DNA of 64,000 bases from Stenotrophomonas lacuserhaii (GTDB lineage Bacteria > Pseudomonadota > Gammaproteobacteria > Xanthomonadales > Xanthomonadaceae). The position numbers and the translations under genes were made by a program. Every line of letters starts with the position of its first letter. The first letter of the stretch is position 1. Location: the NCBI RefSeq assembly GCF_014836545.1, contig NZ_JACSQS010000017.1:30482-94481 (forward strand). Reading direction: 5' to 3'. Shown one piece after another: positions 16,908 to 25,364 of the stretch. The notes under the pieces were generated by a model that searched no databases, was not told where the DNA came from, and saw nothing but the letters and a program-made list of their open reading frames with translations.

Positions 16908-17717
16908 TCACCACTTGAATAGCACCAGGCTCAACGCCAGGGTCATCATGCCCGCCACCAGCCCGTACACCGTTTCGTGGCCCTGCGCGTAGCGCTTGGC
17001 CGCCGGCAGCAGCTCGTCCAGCGCCAGGAACACCATCACCCCGGCGATCAGCCCGAATACCCAGCCGAAGGTGGCGTGGTTCAGCGAGCCGGACAACAGG
17101 AAATAGCCGATCGCCGCGCCGATCGGCTCGGCCAGGCCGGACAGCAGGCTCGCCGCGAAGGCGTAGAACTTGTTCTGCGTGGCGAAGTACACCGGCACCG
17201 CGATGGCGATGCCTTCGGGGATGTTGTGGATGGCGATGGCGAAGGCCAGCGGCATGCCCACCGATGGGCTTTCCAGCGTGGCGAAGAAGGTTGCCAGGCC
17301 TTCCGGGAAGTTGTGCGCGGTGATCGCCACGGCGGTCAGCAGGCCGACCCGCTTGATATAGGCCTTGTTGTCGGCGCGGAAGCCCGGATCCTTCGCGTCC
17401 AGGCTCTCGTGCGGGTTGGGGATCAGGTGGTCGATGCCCATGATCACCAGGATGCCCAGCAGGAAAGCGAGGGTGCCATAGGTGAAGCCGAGGCGCGGAT
17501 CGTAGGCCTGGGTGAACGAGTCGATCGACTTGTTGAGGATCTCCGACAACGACACGTAGACCATCGCGCCGCCGGCAAACGCCAGCCCGAAGGCCAGCAG
17601 GCGAGGGTTGGGACGTTTTGCGAACAACACCATCAGGCTGCCGAGCGCGGTGGCCAGACCCGCGGCCAGGGTGACCGCCAAGGCGATCCAGACGTTCTCG
17701 GTGGAAATCTGCAGCAT
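16908..17717 (-). CDS. zupT: ZIP-family divalent metal (zinc) transporter
   Basis: 269-residue inner-membrane ZIP transporter with eight predicted helices. Both metal-site signatures are present: HNFPEGLATF in helix 4 and HNIPEGIAIAVP in helix 5. A short loop after helix 3 carries MGIDHLIPNPHE. It imports zinc and other divalent cations such as Fe(II). The ATG at 17717 is preferred; a TTG at 17729 directly abuts the GAAGGA ribosome site and so is too close. The gene's 3' end faces rluC across the poly-C palindrome. The hydrophobic pattern and motifs make the assignment strong; cation preference is from family knowledge. Confidence 0.93.
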   Translation of the reverse strand: MLQISTENVWIALAVTLAAGLATALGSLMVLFAKRPNPRLLAFGLAFAGGAMVYVSLSEILNKSIDSFTQAYDPRLGFTYGTLAFLLGILVIMGIDHLIPNPHESLDAKDPGFRADNKAYIKRVGLLTAVAITAHNFPEGLATFFATLESPSVGMPLAFAIAIHNIPEGIAIAVPVYFATQNKFYAFAASLLSGLAEPIGAAIGYFLLSGSLNHATFGWVFGLIAGVMVFLALDELLPAAKRYAQGHETVYGLVAGMMTLALSLVLFKW

Positions 17718-17812
17718 CTGCCGGTGCAATCCTTCAGCTGGCGATCACCCCGCTCGGGCGGGGCGTTGGGGAGGGAGGGAGGACGCCGGCGGGCCGTGGC
17801 GGAAGGCTGGCA

Positions 17813-18232
17813 TCAGCCGCCGCGGCGCAGGCGTTCTTCCACCGCGAAGCATTCATCCGGGCGCGGCTGCGGCGGGTTGAAACTCACCGGCACCTGGATC
17901 GTGGCGGGCATCTTCTGGCCGTTGCGGCTGGCGGCGTTGAACTGCCAGCCCTGCACGGCGGTGCGTGCCTGTTCGTCCAGCTGCGGGTTGCCGCTGCTGG
18001 TCAGCTGGGTCACTTCGGTAGGCTTGCCTTCCACTCCCACCACGACCTTCAGAGTGGTGGTGCCGCCCACGCCGCTGCAGGCCAGTTCGATCGGGTACTG
18101 CGGCGGCGGGGTCTTGACCGCGGCGACTTCGGTCGGCGGGGTGGCCGGCGCGGCCGGGGTCGCCGGCTCGCCGGAGCCACAGGCGGCCAGGCCGGTGGCG
18201 AGCAGGGGCAGGATCAACAGGCGCAGGGTCAT
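17813..18232 (-). CDS. Lipoprotein with TonB C-terminal domain
   Basis: 139-residue predicted lipoprotein: signal ending LAAC (Cys about residue 18), a Pro/Ala-rich linker, then a TonB C-terminal-like domain. The latter shows PPQYPIELACSGVGGTTTLKVVV, a SSGNPQLDEQAR element and VQGWQFNAA, all typical of TonB_C. It has no N-terminal TonB transmembrane anchor with a proton-motive His, so it is not a classical energy transducer. It could act as a periplasmic structural or signalling protein. It lies 5 bases downstream of phhB and is probably co-transcribed with it. Function unknown. Confidence 0.75.
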   Translation of the reverse strand: MTLRLLILPLLATGLAACGSGEPATPAAPATPPTEVAAVKTPPPQYPIELACSGVGGTTTLKVVVGVEGKPTEVTQLTSSGNPQLDEQARTAVQGWQFNAASRNGQKMPATIQVPVSFNPPQPRPDECFAVEERLRRGG

Positions 18233-18237
18233 GGCAG

Positions 18238-18579
18238 TCACTCCGTCAGGGCCGATGCTTTGGCAGCGCAGATGAAATCGTTCTCGCTCAGCCCGCCCAC
18301 GTCGTGCGTGGAATAACGCACCACGGCGCGGTCGTAATGCACCCCCAGGTCGGGGTGGTGGTCCTCGCGGTGGGCGATGAAGGCCAGCGCATTGACGAAG
18401 GCGAGCGTGTGGTAATAGTCCTTGAAGCGGAAGGTACGCTGCAGGGCCTGGCCATTCTCGACCAGTTCCCAGCCGGGCACCTGCGGCAGCAGTTCCGCCA
18501 GCCGGGCCTGCCCCAGGCGGTGCTCGTTGCCCCGGCGGGGGATGCAATGGGCCTGTTCCAGCGGGACCAGATCGTTCAT
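18238..18579 (-). CDS. phhB: Pterin-4a-carbinolamine dehydratase
   Basis: 113-residue cytoplasmic enzyme that dehydrates 4a-hydroxytetrahydropterin, regenerating the cofactor after aromatic amino acid hydroxylation. The family core is clear: [33 protein letters not shown] followed by the active-site [33 protein letters not shown]. Length is normal for the family. Xanthomonads use phenylalanine hydroxylase PhhA, but phhA is not in the window. A TonB-domain lipoprotein gene follows closely on the same strand. Confidence 0.95.
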   Translation of the reverse strand: MNDLVPLEQAHCIPRRGNEHRLGQARLAELLPQVPGWELVENGQALQRTFRFKDYYHTLAFVNALAFIAHREDHHPDLGVHYDRAVVRYSTHDVGGLSENDFICAAKASALTE

Positions 18580-18602
18580 GGAATGCTCTACCTCTGAAAT
18601 CG

Positions 18603-18634
18603 TTGACTGAACATTGCGCGGTCCAGTGTATAAA
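18603..18634 (+). promoter_or_regulatory. Candidate sigma70 promoter of nfuA
   Basis: TTGACT (18603-18608) and TATAAA (18629-18634) lie upstream of nfuA, with a 20-base spacer. Using GTGTAT at 18627 as the -10 would give 18. The spacer is longer than optimal, so this is a tentative assignment. Confidence 0.4.
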
Positions 18635-18674
18635 CCGAATGATCGCGTAACAGGTACTTCGTTAGAATAGCCCG

Positions 18675-19274
18675 ATGATCCAGATCTCCGACACCGCCCA
18701 GACCCATTTCCGCAAGTTGATCGAACGCGAAGGCGTGCCTGGCATGGGCGTGCGCGTGTCTGCGGTCGACCCCGGCACCCCCCGCGCCGATGCCCGGCTT
18801 GAGTTCGCCGAACCGGCCGACCTGCTCGGCGACGAGTGGGCGGTGGACTGCGACGGCTTCACCTTGTACGTGGCCTCCGACAGCGTGGGCTGGCTGGACG
18901 GCGCCGAGATCGACATCGTCACCGGCAACGCCGGCGGCCAGCAGCTGACCATCAAGGCGCCGCGCATAAAGGGCGAAGCGCCCGGTGATGCGGCCTCGCT
19001 GGTGGAGCGCGTGCACTGGGTGGTGGAGAACGAGGTCAATCCGCAGCTCGCCTCGCACGGTGGCAAGGTCGCGGTGCAGGAAGTGTCCGCCGACGGCGTG
19101 GTACTGCTGCGTTTTGGCGGCGGCTGCCAGGGCTGCGGCATGGCCGATGTCACGTTGAAGCAGGGAATCGAGAAGACGCTGATGGGCCGGGTTCCGGGCA
19201 TTACGGCGGTACGTGATGCCACCGACCACGATAGTGGGCAGGCGCCGTACATGCCGCGCGGCAACGTCGCCTGA
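18675..19274 (+). CDS. nfuA: Fe-S biogenesis protein NfuA
   Basis: 199-residue Fe-S carrier that delivers [4Fe-4S] clusters to apo-enzymes under oxidative stress or iron limitation. The N-terminal half (about 1-95) is a degenerate A-type domain without the usual three Cys. The C-terminal Nfu domain carries the cluster-binding CxxC in [19 protein letters not shown] (about residues 149-152). Length matches E. coli NfuA (191). The start ATG at 18675 follows the promoter-like region and no in-frame alternative is better. Client proteins within the window could include the class I fumarase. Confidence 0.96.
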   Translation: MIQISDTAQTHFRKLIEREGVPGMGVRVSAVDPGTPRADARLEFAEPADLLGDEWAVDCDGFTLYVASDSVGWLDGAEIDIVTGNAGGQQLTIKAPRIKGEAPGDAASLVERVHWVVENEVNPQLASHGGKVAVQEVSADGVVLLRFGGGCQGCGMADVTLKQGIEKTLMGRVPGITAVRDATDHDSGQAPYMPRGNVA

Positions 19275-19284
19275 CGCCCGCTGC

Positions 19285-21057
19285 GTGCCGTCATCCCGGG
19301 CTGCGCAGTGGATCGAGGCCCTGCTGGCGCGCCAGCAGGAGCCGCCCATTCTGGAAAAGAAGACCGGCCTGCCGTATGGGTGGGCCATCTGGCTGCGCGC
19401 GCGTCCGCCGCTGCCGCGTCCCCAGCATGCACGTGAGCTGGTTGCGGTGCTGCTGCCGCGCCCACTACCGGCCAGCCGTGGGCGCCTGCCAGGACTGACG
19501 ATGTGGCAGGCGCTGCGTCGCCTGGGATGGCAGCAATGGGATCCGGCCCCGCGCGACCAGCGCTGGATGCGCTGGACTTCCGCAGGGGTGAGCCTGCTGT
19601 TGCACCTGCTGTTTGCCTTCCTGCTGTTGTGGGTGGCACTGGTGCGTTCTTCGCAGCCGGATACCCAGGGTGGGGAGGGCGAGCGCGTGCAGGTGGAGTT
19701 CATCGGGCAGGGCGCACAGGAAGGTGGCGGCGAGCAGCCCGGCAGCGAGGCCGCAGCAGCTGCCGAGGCCGGTGCGGCTTCGGCGGACGGCCCAGCGGCA
19801 CCCCCGTCCGAAGCACGGGACAGCGCGTCGGCAGCGTCCATCGCAGCGGCGCAGCCGGCCCCGGACGCAGCCGCTGCCGCGCCTGCGATGGTGTCCGAAC
19901 CCACGCCTGCCGAGCCGACGCCGCCTGCACCGACGCCGCCGCTGCCGACGCCGCCGGTACAGGCGACGGACGTGGCCGAGGCAACAACCGATTTCGTGGT
20001 GCCGCCGGTCAGCGTGCCGCGTACCGAAGTCACCGTGGTCCCGCGCCAGGCGGCGCCCTTGGTTCGCGAACGCGAGGTGCAGGTCGTGCAGGCCCCGGTC
20101 GTGCTCACGCCGCGTCCGGTGACGCCCGTGCGCACCCGTGCACCGTCTGAAACCAGGGTGCAGGTGCGTGAGCGCGAGGTCCCGCTTGCGGTGCAGGCGC
20201 CGACGCCGCTGCGACTGCCACAGTCAGATGTAGCGGTGCAGGTTGCCCCGCGTGAGCCCACCGTCGTGCGCGAACGCGAAGTGGCTACCGTGACCGCGCC
20301 TGCGATCAGCGTGCCGACGGTGCCCGGGCGCGAGCCGGCGCTGCGCACGCGGCCCACTACCGAGCCGACCGTGCGCGAACGTGCCGTTGCCAACGCCGCT
20401 GCCAGCGCCAACCCGCGCCCGTCAGCGACCGCGGCTGCCCAGGCCTCATCGTCTTCTTCAGCGGCTGCAGCGGCTTCGGCATCTACCGCCGCATCGCGCG
20501 CGCCGGGCCAGGCGGGTGCGCAGGCGCGTCCAACGCCGGGCAACTGGGCCACGCCGGCGCGCGGTGATGATTGGGGTGCATCCACCCGTGATCGTCCCGG
20601 CAGCAGTGCGGGCGCGCAGGCCAATCGTGATGCCGGGCAGGGCAGCGGCGTCTTCAACGCGGACGGCAGCGTGCGCGTTCCCGGCCAGGACGGCGCCGGC
20701 AACACCGATCGCGGTGCGCCTGGCGGTGACAACGATGGCTGGAGCCGCGACCGCATCGCGCAGTCCGGCACCTGGCTCAAGCGACCGCCGTATGACTACA
20801 CCCCGACCTCGTTCGACAAGTATTGGGTGCCCAATGAATCGCTGCTGGCCGAGTGGGTGCGGCGCGGCGTGCAGTCGGTCGAAATTCCGCTGCCGGGTAC
20901 CAGCACGAAGATTTCCTGTGTGATTTCGGTGCTGCAGTTCGGCGGTGGGTGCGGCCTCAACGATCCGAACATGCAGGACCAGCCGGCCATCGCGCGTCCG
21001 CCGCCGGACATTCCGTTCAAGAAAGAGCTGCAGGAAGACAACGGCAGCGTCCGCTGA
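19285..21057 (+). CDS. TonB/TolA-like transmembrane repetitive protein
   Basis: About 590 residues if the GTG at 19285 is used, or 518 from the ATG at 19501; the upstream 72 codons look protein-like, so I kept the longer form. A single transmembrane helix (from about 19585) contains SLLLH, an SxxxH arrangement like that of TonB/TolA anchors that engage ExbBD/TolQR. It is followed by a very Ala/Pro/Glu-rich periplasmic region with at least four VREREV-type repeats. The compact C-terminus (about the last 95 residues: YTPTSFDKYWVPNESLLAEWVRRG, two Cys) is not a recognisable TonB or TolA domain. It follows nfuA on the same strand. Role unknown; a cell-envelope function is inferred. Confidence 0.75.
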   Translation: MPSSRAAQWIEALLARQQEPPILEKKTGLPYGWAIWLRARPPLPRPQHARELVAVLLPRPLPASRGRLPGLTMWQALRRLGWQQWDPAPRDQRWMRWTSAGVSLLLHLLFAFLLLWVALVRSSQPDTQGGEGERVQVEFIGQGAQEGGGEQPGSEAAAAAEAGAASADGPAAPPSEARDSASAASIAAAQPAPDAAAAAPAMVSEPTPAEPTPPAPTPPLPTPPVQATDVAEATTDFVVPPVSVPRTEVTVVPRQAAPLVREREVQVVQAPVVLTPRPVTPVRTRAPSETRVQVREREVPLAVQAPTPLRLPQSDVAVQVAPREPTVVREREVATVTAPAISVPTVPGREPALRTRPTTEPTVRERAVANAAASANPRPSATAAAQASSSSSAAAAASASTAASRAPGQAGAQARPTPGNWATPARGDDWGASTRDRPGSSAGAQANRDAGQGSGVFNADGSVRVPGQDGAGNTDRGAPGGDNDGWSRDRIAQSGTWLKRPPYDYTPTSFDKYWVPNESLLAEWVRRGVQSVEIPLPGTSTKISCVISVLQFGGGCGLNDPNMQDQPAIARPPPDIPFKKELQEDNGSVR

Positions 21058-21061
21058 CCGC

Positions 21062-21478
21062 TCAGTATCCGCTGGACAGGAACGCCCACAGCGGCAGGTC
21101 CTGCTCGGCCCAGTACTGGCTGGCCTCGTCGAGGATATCCAGCAGGGTGTCGAAGCTGGCCGCGTCCTGCGCACGCAGGGCGTCGATGCGATCCAGGAAC
21201 AGTGCGTGCCCGCCTGCGGCGCCCAGCCACGACAGGTCGCGCAGGTTGTCCGACAGCGCGTCCCAGTTGCCGCCGGACCCGGCGGGGAAATCCAGCTGCG
21301 CGGCAAGTCGTGCAAGCAGCGTACGTTTGTCTGCGACCCCTTCCAGATCGACCCGGCGCACCAGCAGGCCGGCATCGCGCATGGCGGCGGCGAGCGCGGC
21401 CTCGTCGCCCTGTCCTATCGCATACACGCCAGCGTTGTTGAGGTCATGCAGGCCCAGGCCGAAGGCATCGTGGGTCAT
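21062..21478 (-). CDS. Barstar-family ribonuclease inhibitor
   Basis: 138-residue cytoplasmic protein of the barstar family. The core is VRRVDLEGVADKRTLLARLAAQLDFPAG followed by GNWDALSDNLRDLSWL, the helix/loop that plugs the barnase active site in the known complex. It begins in an ATGA overlap with the upstream ribonuclease gene, so enzyme and inhibitor are co-translated. Expected role: bind and inactivate the cognate RNase inside the cell. It carries about 10 extra N-terminal residues compared with Bacillus barstar. Confidence 0.93.
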   Translation of the reverse strand: MTHDAFGLGLHDLNNAGVYAIGQGDEAALAAAMRDAGLLVRRVDLEGVADKRTLLARLAAQLDFPAGSGGNWDALSDNLRDLSWLGAAGGHALFLDRIDALRAQDAASFDTLLDILDEASQYWAEQDLPLWAFLSSGY

Positions 21479-21927
21479 GGCACGGCCCCCTGCGCGGGCA
21501 CATTGAAGCTGCGGAAGCTCTCGTAATGATCGCTGGTGTAATACCAGGCGTCCGGTGGCTTGCCGCCGGTGATGATGCGGCGTGCGCCGCGGTTGCCGGC
21601 ACCCGGCGTTTCCACGGTGTACTCGCGGTAATAACCGCGCTCGCGTTGCGGCAGCCGCTGCTCGCGGTTGCCGAATACGCTGCCGTCCTGGCGGTGCGGG
21701 AACGGGCCGCCGCGCTGGATCAGCGCGATCGTCTGGCGCGCTTCGGCAGGCAGAAAGCCCGGCAGCGCGGCATGGGGCGCCGGGGCGGCCGAGGTGGCCG
21801 CCGGCGCCGGCGTGCCGGACAGGCTGGGCGCGAACTGCGGCTTGGACGGGCGCTGCAGGAAATGGTTGCCCACCAGCCCGAGCAGCAGCAGGGCGATGGC
21901 GGTAATCAGCAGGCGGGGATTGCGCAT
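21475..21927 (-). CDS. Barnase-type (N1/T1 family) ribonuclease with N-terminal membrane anchor
   Basis: 150 residues from the ATG at 21927; an upstream in-frame ATG at 21978 would add 17. An uncleaved-looking hydrophobic N-terminus ([19 protein letters not shown]) exports or anchors it. A Pro/Ala linker precedes the RNase domain. The three catalytic elements of barnase are visible: the Glu in [10 protein letters not shown], the Arg in ARRIITGG and the His in [10 protein letters not shown]. It should cleave RNA, guanine-preferring by family. The barstar gene overlaps its stop codon. Possible roles are nutrient RNA degradation or an antibacterial toxin with immunity; the sequence does not decide. 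Confidence 0.9.
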   Translation of the reverse strand: MRNPRLLITAIALLLLGLVGNHFLQRPSKPQFAPSLSGTPAPAATSAAPAPHAALPGFLPAEARQTIALIQRGGPFPHRQDGSVFGNREQRLPQRERGYYREYTVETPGAGNRGARRIITGGKPPDAWYYTSDHYESFRSFNVPAQGAVP

Positions 21928-22126
21928 GGCGACGGCAGGCGTGGAAACAGTGGCCACTGTAACGCCGCCGGACTGCATCGCGCATGAGGGCCACGCTGTC
22001 GCACCACGGTCACCTGCAGGACGAAGTTTCCTTTACATCCCTCTTGGTAATCTTCACACCTGTCCCCATCATTTACCGTGCACCACCTGGCGTCAGCCAG
22101 GTCCCCAAGCTACGAGGAGATGCACC

Positions 22127-22738
22127 ATGGCCTACACCCTGCCCAAGCTGTCCTACGCCTATGACGCCCTGGAACCGCATATCGATGCGGCCACCATGGA
22201 GATCCACTACACCAAGCATCACCAGACCTACATCAACAACGTCAACGCAGCGCTGGAAGGCACCGAGTACGCCGATCTGCCGGTTGAAGAGCTGGTCAAG
22301 AAGCTGAAGTCGCTGCCGGAAAACCTGCAGGGCCCGGTGCGCAACAACGGCGGCGGCCATGCCAACCATTCGCTGTTCTGGACCGTGATGGCGCCCAACG
22401 CCGGCGGCAATCCGGTCGGTGAGGTGGCCAAGAAGATCGACAGTGATCTCGGTGGCTTCGACAAGTTCAAGGACGCCTTCACCAAGGCAGCGCTGACGCG
22501 CTTCGGCAGTGGCTGGGCGTGGCTGAGCGTTACCCCGGACAAGAAGGTCGTGGTGGAAAGCACCGGCAACCAGGACAGCCCGCTGATGGAAGGCAACACG
22601 CCGATCCTCGGCCTGGATGTCTGGGAGCACGCCTATTACCTGAAGTACCAGAACCGTCGCCCGGAATACATCGGCGCGTTCTTCAACGTGATCGACTGGA
22701 ATGAAGTCGAGCGTCGTTACCAGGAAGCGGTTGCCTGA
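22127..22738 (+). CDS. sodA: Superoxide dismutase [Mn]
   Basis: 203-residue cytoplasmic SOD that converts superoxide to peroxide and oxygen. Metal ligands are His in [11 protein letters not shown] (about 27), His in [11 protein letters not shown] (about 82), Asp and His in [21 protein letters not shown] (about 165-169). The GGHANHS and NQDSP contexts fit the Mn form. GAGGAGA lies 7 bases before the ATG. A strong terminator follows at 22765, so the gene is monocistronic. Metal choice is by motif and could be cambialistic. Confidence 0.96.
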   Translation: MAYTLPKLSYAYDALEPHIDAATMEIHYTKHHQTYINNVNAALEGTEYADLPVEELVKKLKSLPENLQGPVRNNGGGHANHSLFWTVMAPNAGGNPVGEVAKKIDSDLGGFDKFKDAFTKAALTRFGSGWAWLSVTPDKKVVVESTGNQDSPLMEGNTPILGLDVWEHAYYLKYQNRRPEYIGAFFNVIDWNEVERRYQEAVA

Positions 22739-22764
22739 TCGCAACAGCGTTCCGGTAGAAGCAG

Positions 22765-22795
22765 AAGGGCCGCGCACTCCAGCGCGGCCCTTTTT
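22765..22795 (+). terminator. sodA intrinsic terminator
   Basis: 11-bp perfect stem (AAGGGCCGCGC / GCGCGGCCCTT) with a 6-base loop and five T residues, 26 bases after the sodA stop. Confidence 0.9.
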
Positions 22796-22820
22796 CGTTG
22801 CGCCGGTGCGCAGCGTCGCC

Positions 22821-23639
22821 TCAGCCGGCCGGAGCCTGCAGTCGCAGCACTGCCATCACGCCAAGTGGCAGCAGCGGCATTTCACCCTCGGCCGGCAGTT
22901 CGATGCGCTGCTGGCGCTTTCCGCTGAACGATTTGACCTGGAACAGCACGTCCAGCCCGTGGCTGTCGACGCTGCCGTTCGCCGCGCCGGGCTTTTCCGC
23001 CCGTGCCGAGGGGTTGCGCCGCGCCGGTTGGAAGCCGGGCATGCCGCGCACCACCTCGCTGCTGCTGGCGGAAAAATCACCGGCGACCAGGCTCGGGTGG
23101 CCGTCGGAGGTCGCGGCGATCCAGGCCATCAGGTCGTTGGTCTGGTGCTGGCGGTTGGCCGCGGTATCCGGCTCTGGCCGCAACCGTGCCACATAGATGT
23201 TGACCTGCCCCTCGCCGACGGCGACGCGCATCATGCCCGCAGCGCTGAAGCGTCCCGGGGGATGCAGCAGGGTGACGCCGTCTTCTTCCACGCGCAGCCG
23301 GCTGAGCATCGCGCTGCCGTGCCGCTGGGCCTGGCTGGGCGGATCGGAGGTGATGAAATCGCAGCTGTAGCGCAGCCGGCTGGCAAGCCAGCAGGCCGGA
23401 TTGCGACGACCCTCCTGCAGTACCGACTGCACCGTGATCACGTCCGGTCGCAGGGTGGCCAGCAGCTGGGCGATCGCTTCGCGACGATGCTCCCAGCCCG
23501 GATCCTCCTGGGCGGGCAGCTGCAGGCTGGCCACGCTGAGTTCGGCAAGCGGACTGGCCGCCGCCGGCTGGGCACGGACCACCAAGGGAGCCAACAACAG
23601 GCCAACGCACAGCAACAGGGGGAAAGGAGGGGTGCGCAT
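22821..23639 (-). CDS. Exported EEP-fold protein lacking catalytic residues
   Basis: 272 residues with a signal peptide (ending VVRAQ). It aligns along its length with the active EEP-family protein encoded at 10687: HRREAIAQLLATLRPDVITVQ matches RRKTILAELQRLQPDAIALQ, then WLASRLRYS matches WLANRLGYS, and later VNIYVARL matches INVYATHL. Every catalytic position has changed: ALQEV became TVQSV, ATHL became VARL, GDFN became GDFS, and the terminal SDH is absent. It is therefore probably a pseudoenzyme, perhaps a binding protein. The start at 23639 follows AAAGGAGG on the minus strand. It is divergent from the POT transporter gene. Confidence 0.82.
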   Translation of the reverse strand: MRTPPFPLLLCVGLLLAPLVVRAQPAAASPLAELSVASLQLPAQEDPGWEHRREAIAQLLATLRPDVITVQSVLQEGRRNPACWLASRLRYSCDFITSDPPSQAQRHGSAMLSRLRVEEDGVTLLHPPGRFSAAGMMRVAVGEGQVNIYVARLRPEPDTAANRQHQTNDLMAWIAATSDGHPSLVAGDFSASSSEVVRGMPGFQPARRNPSARAEKPGAANGSVDSHGLDVLFQVKSFSGKRQQRIELPAEGEMPLLPLGVMAVLRLQAPAG

Positions 23640-23794
23640 AACGATAAGTTTACGCTTGCGCCGTGCAGGCGTCGTGACCCCCGCAGCGTCTCTGCCACGC
23701 TTTTCGAGCGCTGTCATGCAGCCCTGCAGCGTGCGCTGGGTGCCTTGATTCCGGTAACCTTGGCGCTTTAGTGTCCGCAGGAAAGCCTTACAGG

Positions 23795-25357
23795 ATGAGC
23801 CATAACGCAGTCGCCCCCGCCGGCAAGGGATCCATGCCGCGCCAGATCCCGTACATCATCGGCAATGAGGCCTGCGAGCGCTTCAGTTTCTACGGCATGC
23901 GCAACATCCTGGTGCAGTTCCTGATCACCTCGCTGCTGCTGCAGGAGATCACCGCCGAAGGCCGTGCCGGTGAAGCCAAGGACATCATGCACAGCTTCAT
24001 GATCGGCGTGTATTTCTTCCCGCTGCTCGGTGGCTGGCTGGCCGATAAGTTCTTCGGCAAGTACCACACCATCCTGTGGTTCAGCCTGATCTACTGTGTC
24101 GGCCACTTGTGCCTGGCGCTGTTCGAAGGCAGTCGCGGCGGCTTCTTCTTCGGCCTGGGGTTGATCGCACTGGGCGCCGGTGGCATCAAGCCGCTGGTTG
24201 CTTCGTTCATGGGCGACCAGTTCGACCAGGGCAACAAGCACCTGGCGAAACTGGTCTTCGATGCCTTCTACTGGATCATCAACTTCGGCTCGCTGTTCGC
24301 CTCGCTGCTGATTCCGCTGGTGCTGAAGAACTGGGGTCCGCAGTGGGCCTTCGGCATCCCCGGCATCCTGATGTTCATCGCGACCTTCGTGTTCTGGCTG
24401 GGGCGCAAGCGCTACGTGCTGACTCCGCTGCCACCGAAGGACCCGCATTCGTTCGCCAACGTGGTGCGCACTGCACTGACCGCGCGCGTCGAAGGCCGCG
24501 GCCGTCCTGGCCTGGCGCTGGCCGTTGCAGGGGTGGTGTTGGCGATCGCTTCGTTCGGGCTGGTCGGCACGCTGGGAATCGTGATCTGCCTGTGCCTGGC
24601 GCTGGTCTCGGTGCTGGCAGGCATCGGTGGCGGCACCTGGATGCAGCTGGACCGGGCCCGTGCGGTGCATCCGGCCGAGGCCGTCGAAGGCGTGCGCTCG
24701 GTGCTGCGCGTGCTGGTGATCTTCGCGCTGACCACGCCGTTCTTCTCGCTGTTCGACCAGAAGGCCTCCACCTGGGTGCTGCAGGGCCAGCAGATGCAGA
24801 TGCCCAGCTGGTTCACCGCCTCGCAGATGCAGGCCCTGAATCCGCTGCTGGTGATGATCCTGATTCCGTTCAACAACCTGGTGCTGTACCCGGCGCTGCG
24901 CCGTTTCGGCTTCGAACCCACCGCGCTGCGCCGGATGACCGCCGGCATCGCCTTCAGCGGCCTGGCGTGGGTCGTGGTCGGCGGCATCCAGGTGGTGATG
25001 GATGGCGGCAACGCGATGTCGATCTTCTGGCAGATGCTGCCGTACGCGCTGCTGACCTTCGGCGAAGTGCTGGTGTCGGCGACCGGGCTTGAATTCGCCT
25101 ACAGCCAGGCGCCGCAGGCGATGAAGGGGGTGGTGATGAGCTTCTGGAACCTGACCACCACCATCGGCAACCTGTGGGTGCTGCTGTCCAACGCTGCGGT
25201 GCGCAACGATACGGTGACCCACCAGATCGCCAGTACCGGGCTGAGCGAAGCGGCGTTCCTGATGTTCTTCTTCGCTGGCTTCGCGTTCGTCGCCGCACTG
25301 GCCTTTGGCTGGTATGCGCGCCGTTACCGCATGGTCGACAACTACCGCGCCGCCTGA
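23795..25357 (+). CDS. POT-family proton-dependent di/tripeptide transporter
   Basis: 520-residue inner-membrane transporter of the PTR2/POT family (DtpT-like), with about 14 predicted helices. The family signature after helix 1 is GNEACERFSFYGMRNILVQFL, with the Glu and Arg used in proton coupling. Later GGWLADKFFGKYHTI and FDAFYWIINFGSL match the second POT signature region. It imports di- and tripeptides with protons. The ATG at 23795 is preferred over a GTG at 23771 because AGGAAAG precedes it at proper spacing. The rhomboid gene follows after 7 bases, so the two may be co-transcribed. Confidence 0.95.
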   Translation: MSHNAVAPAGKGSMPRQIPYIIGNEACERFSFYGMRNILVQFLITSLLLQEITAEGRAGEAKDIMHSFMIGVYFFPLLGGWLADKFFGKYHTILWFSLIYCVGHLCLALFEGSRGGFFFGLGLIALGAGGIKPLVASFMGDQFDQGNKHLAKLVFDAFYWIINFGSLFASLLIPLVLKNWGPQWAFGIPGILMFIATFVFWLGRKRYVLTPLPPKDPHSFANVVRTALTARVEGRGRPGLALAVAGVVLAIASFGLVGTLGIVICLCLALVSVLAGIGGGTWMQLDRARAVHPAEAVEGVRSVLRVLVIFALTTPFFSLFDQKASTWVLQGQQMQMPSWFTASQMQALNPLLVMILIPFNNLVLYPALRRFGFEPTALRRMTAGIAFSGLAWVVVGGIQVVMDGGNAMSIFWQMLPYALLTFGEVLVSATGLEFAYSQAPQAMKGVVMSFWNLTTTIGNLWVLLSNAAVRNDTVTHQIASTGLSEAAFLMFFFAGFAFVAALAFGWYARRYRMVDNYRAA

Positions 25358-25364
25358 GCCTGAC

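Noticed and set aside
18588..20780. Long - strand open frame opposite the repetitive TonB-like protein
   Set aside because: Low-complexity antisense translation of an Ala/Pro-rich gene at high GC. It also crosses nfuA on the other strand.
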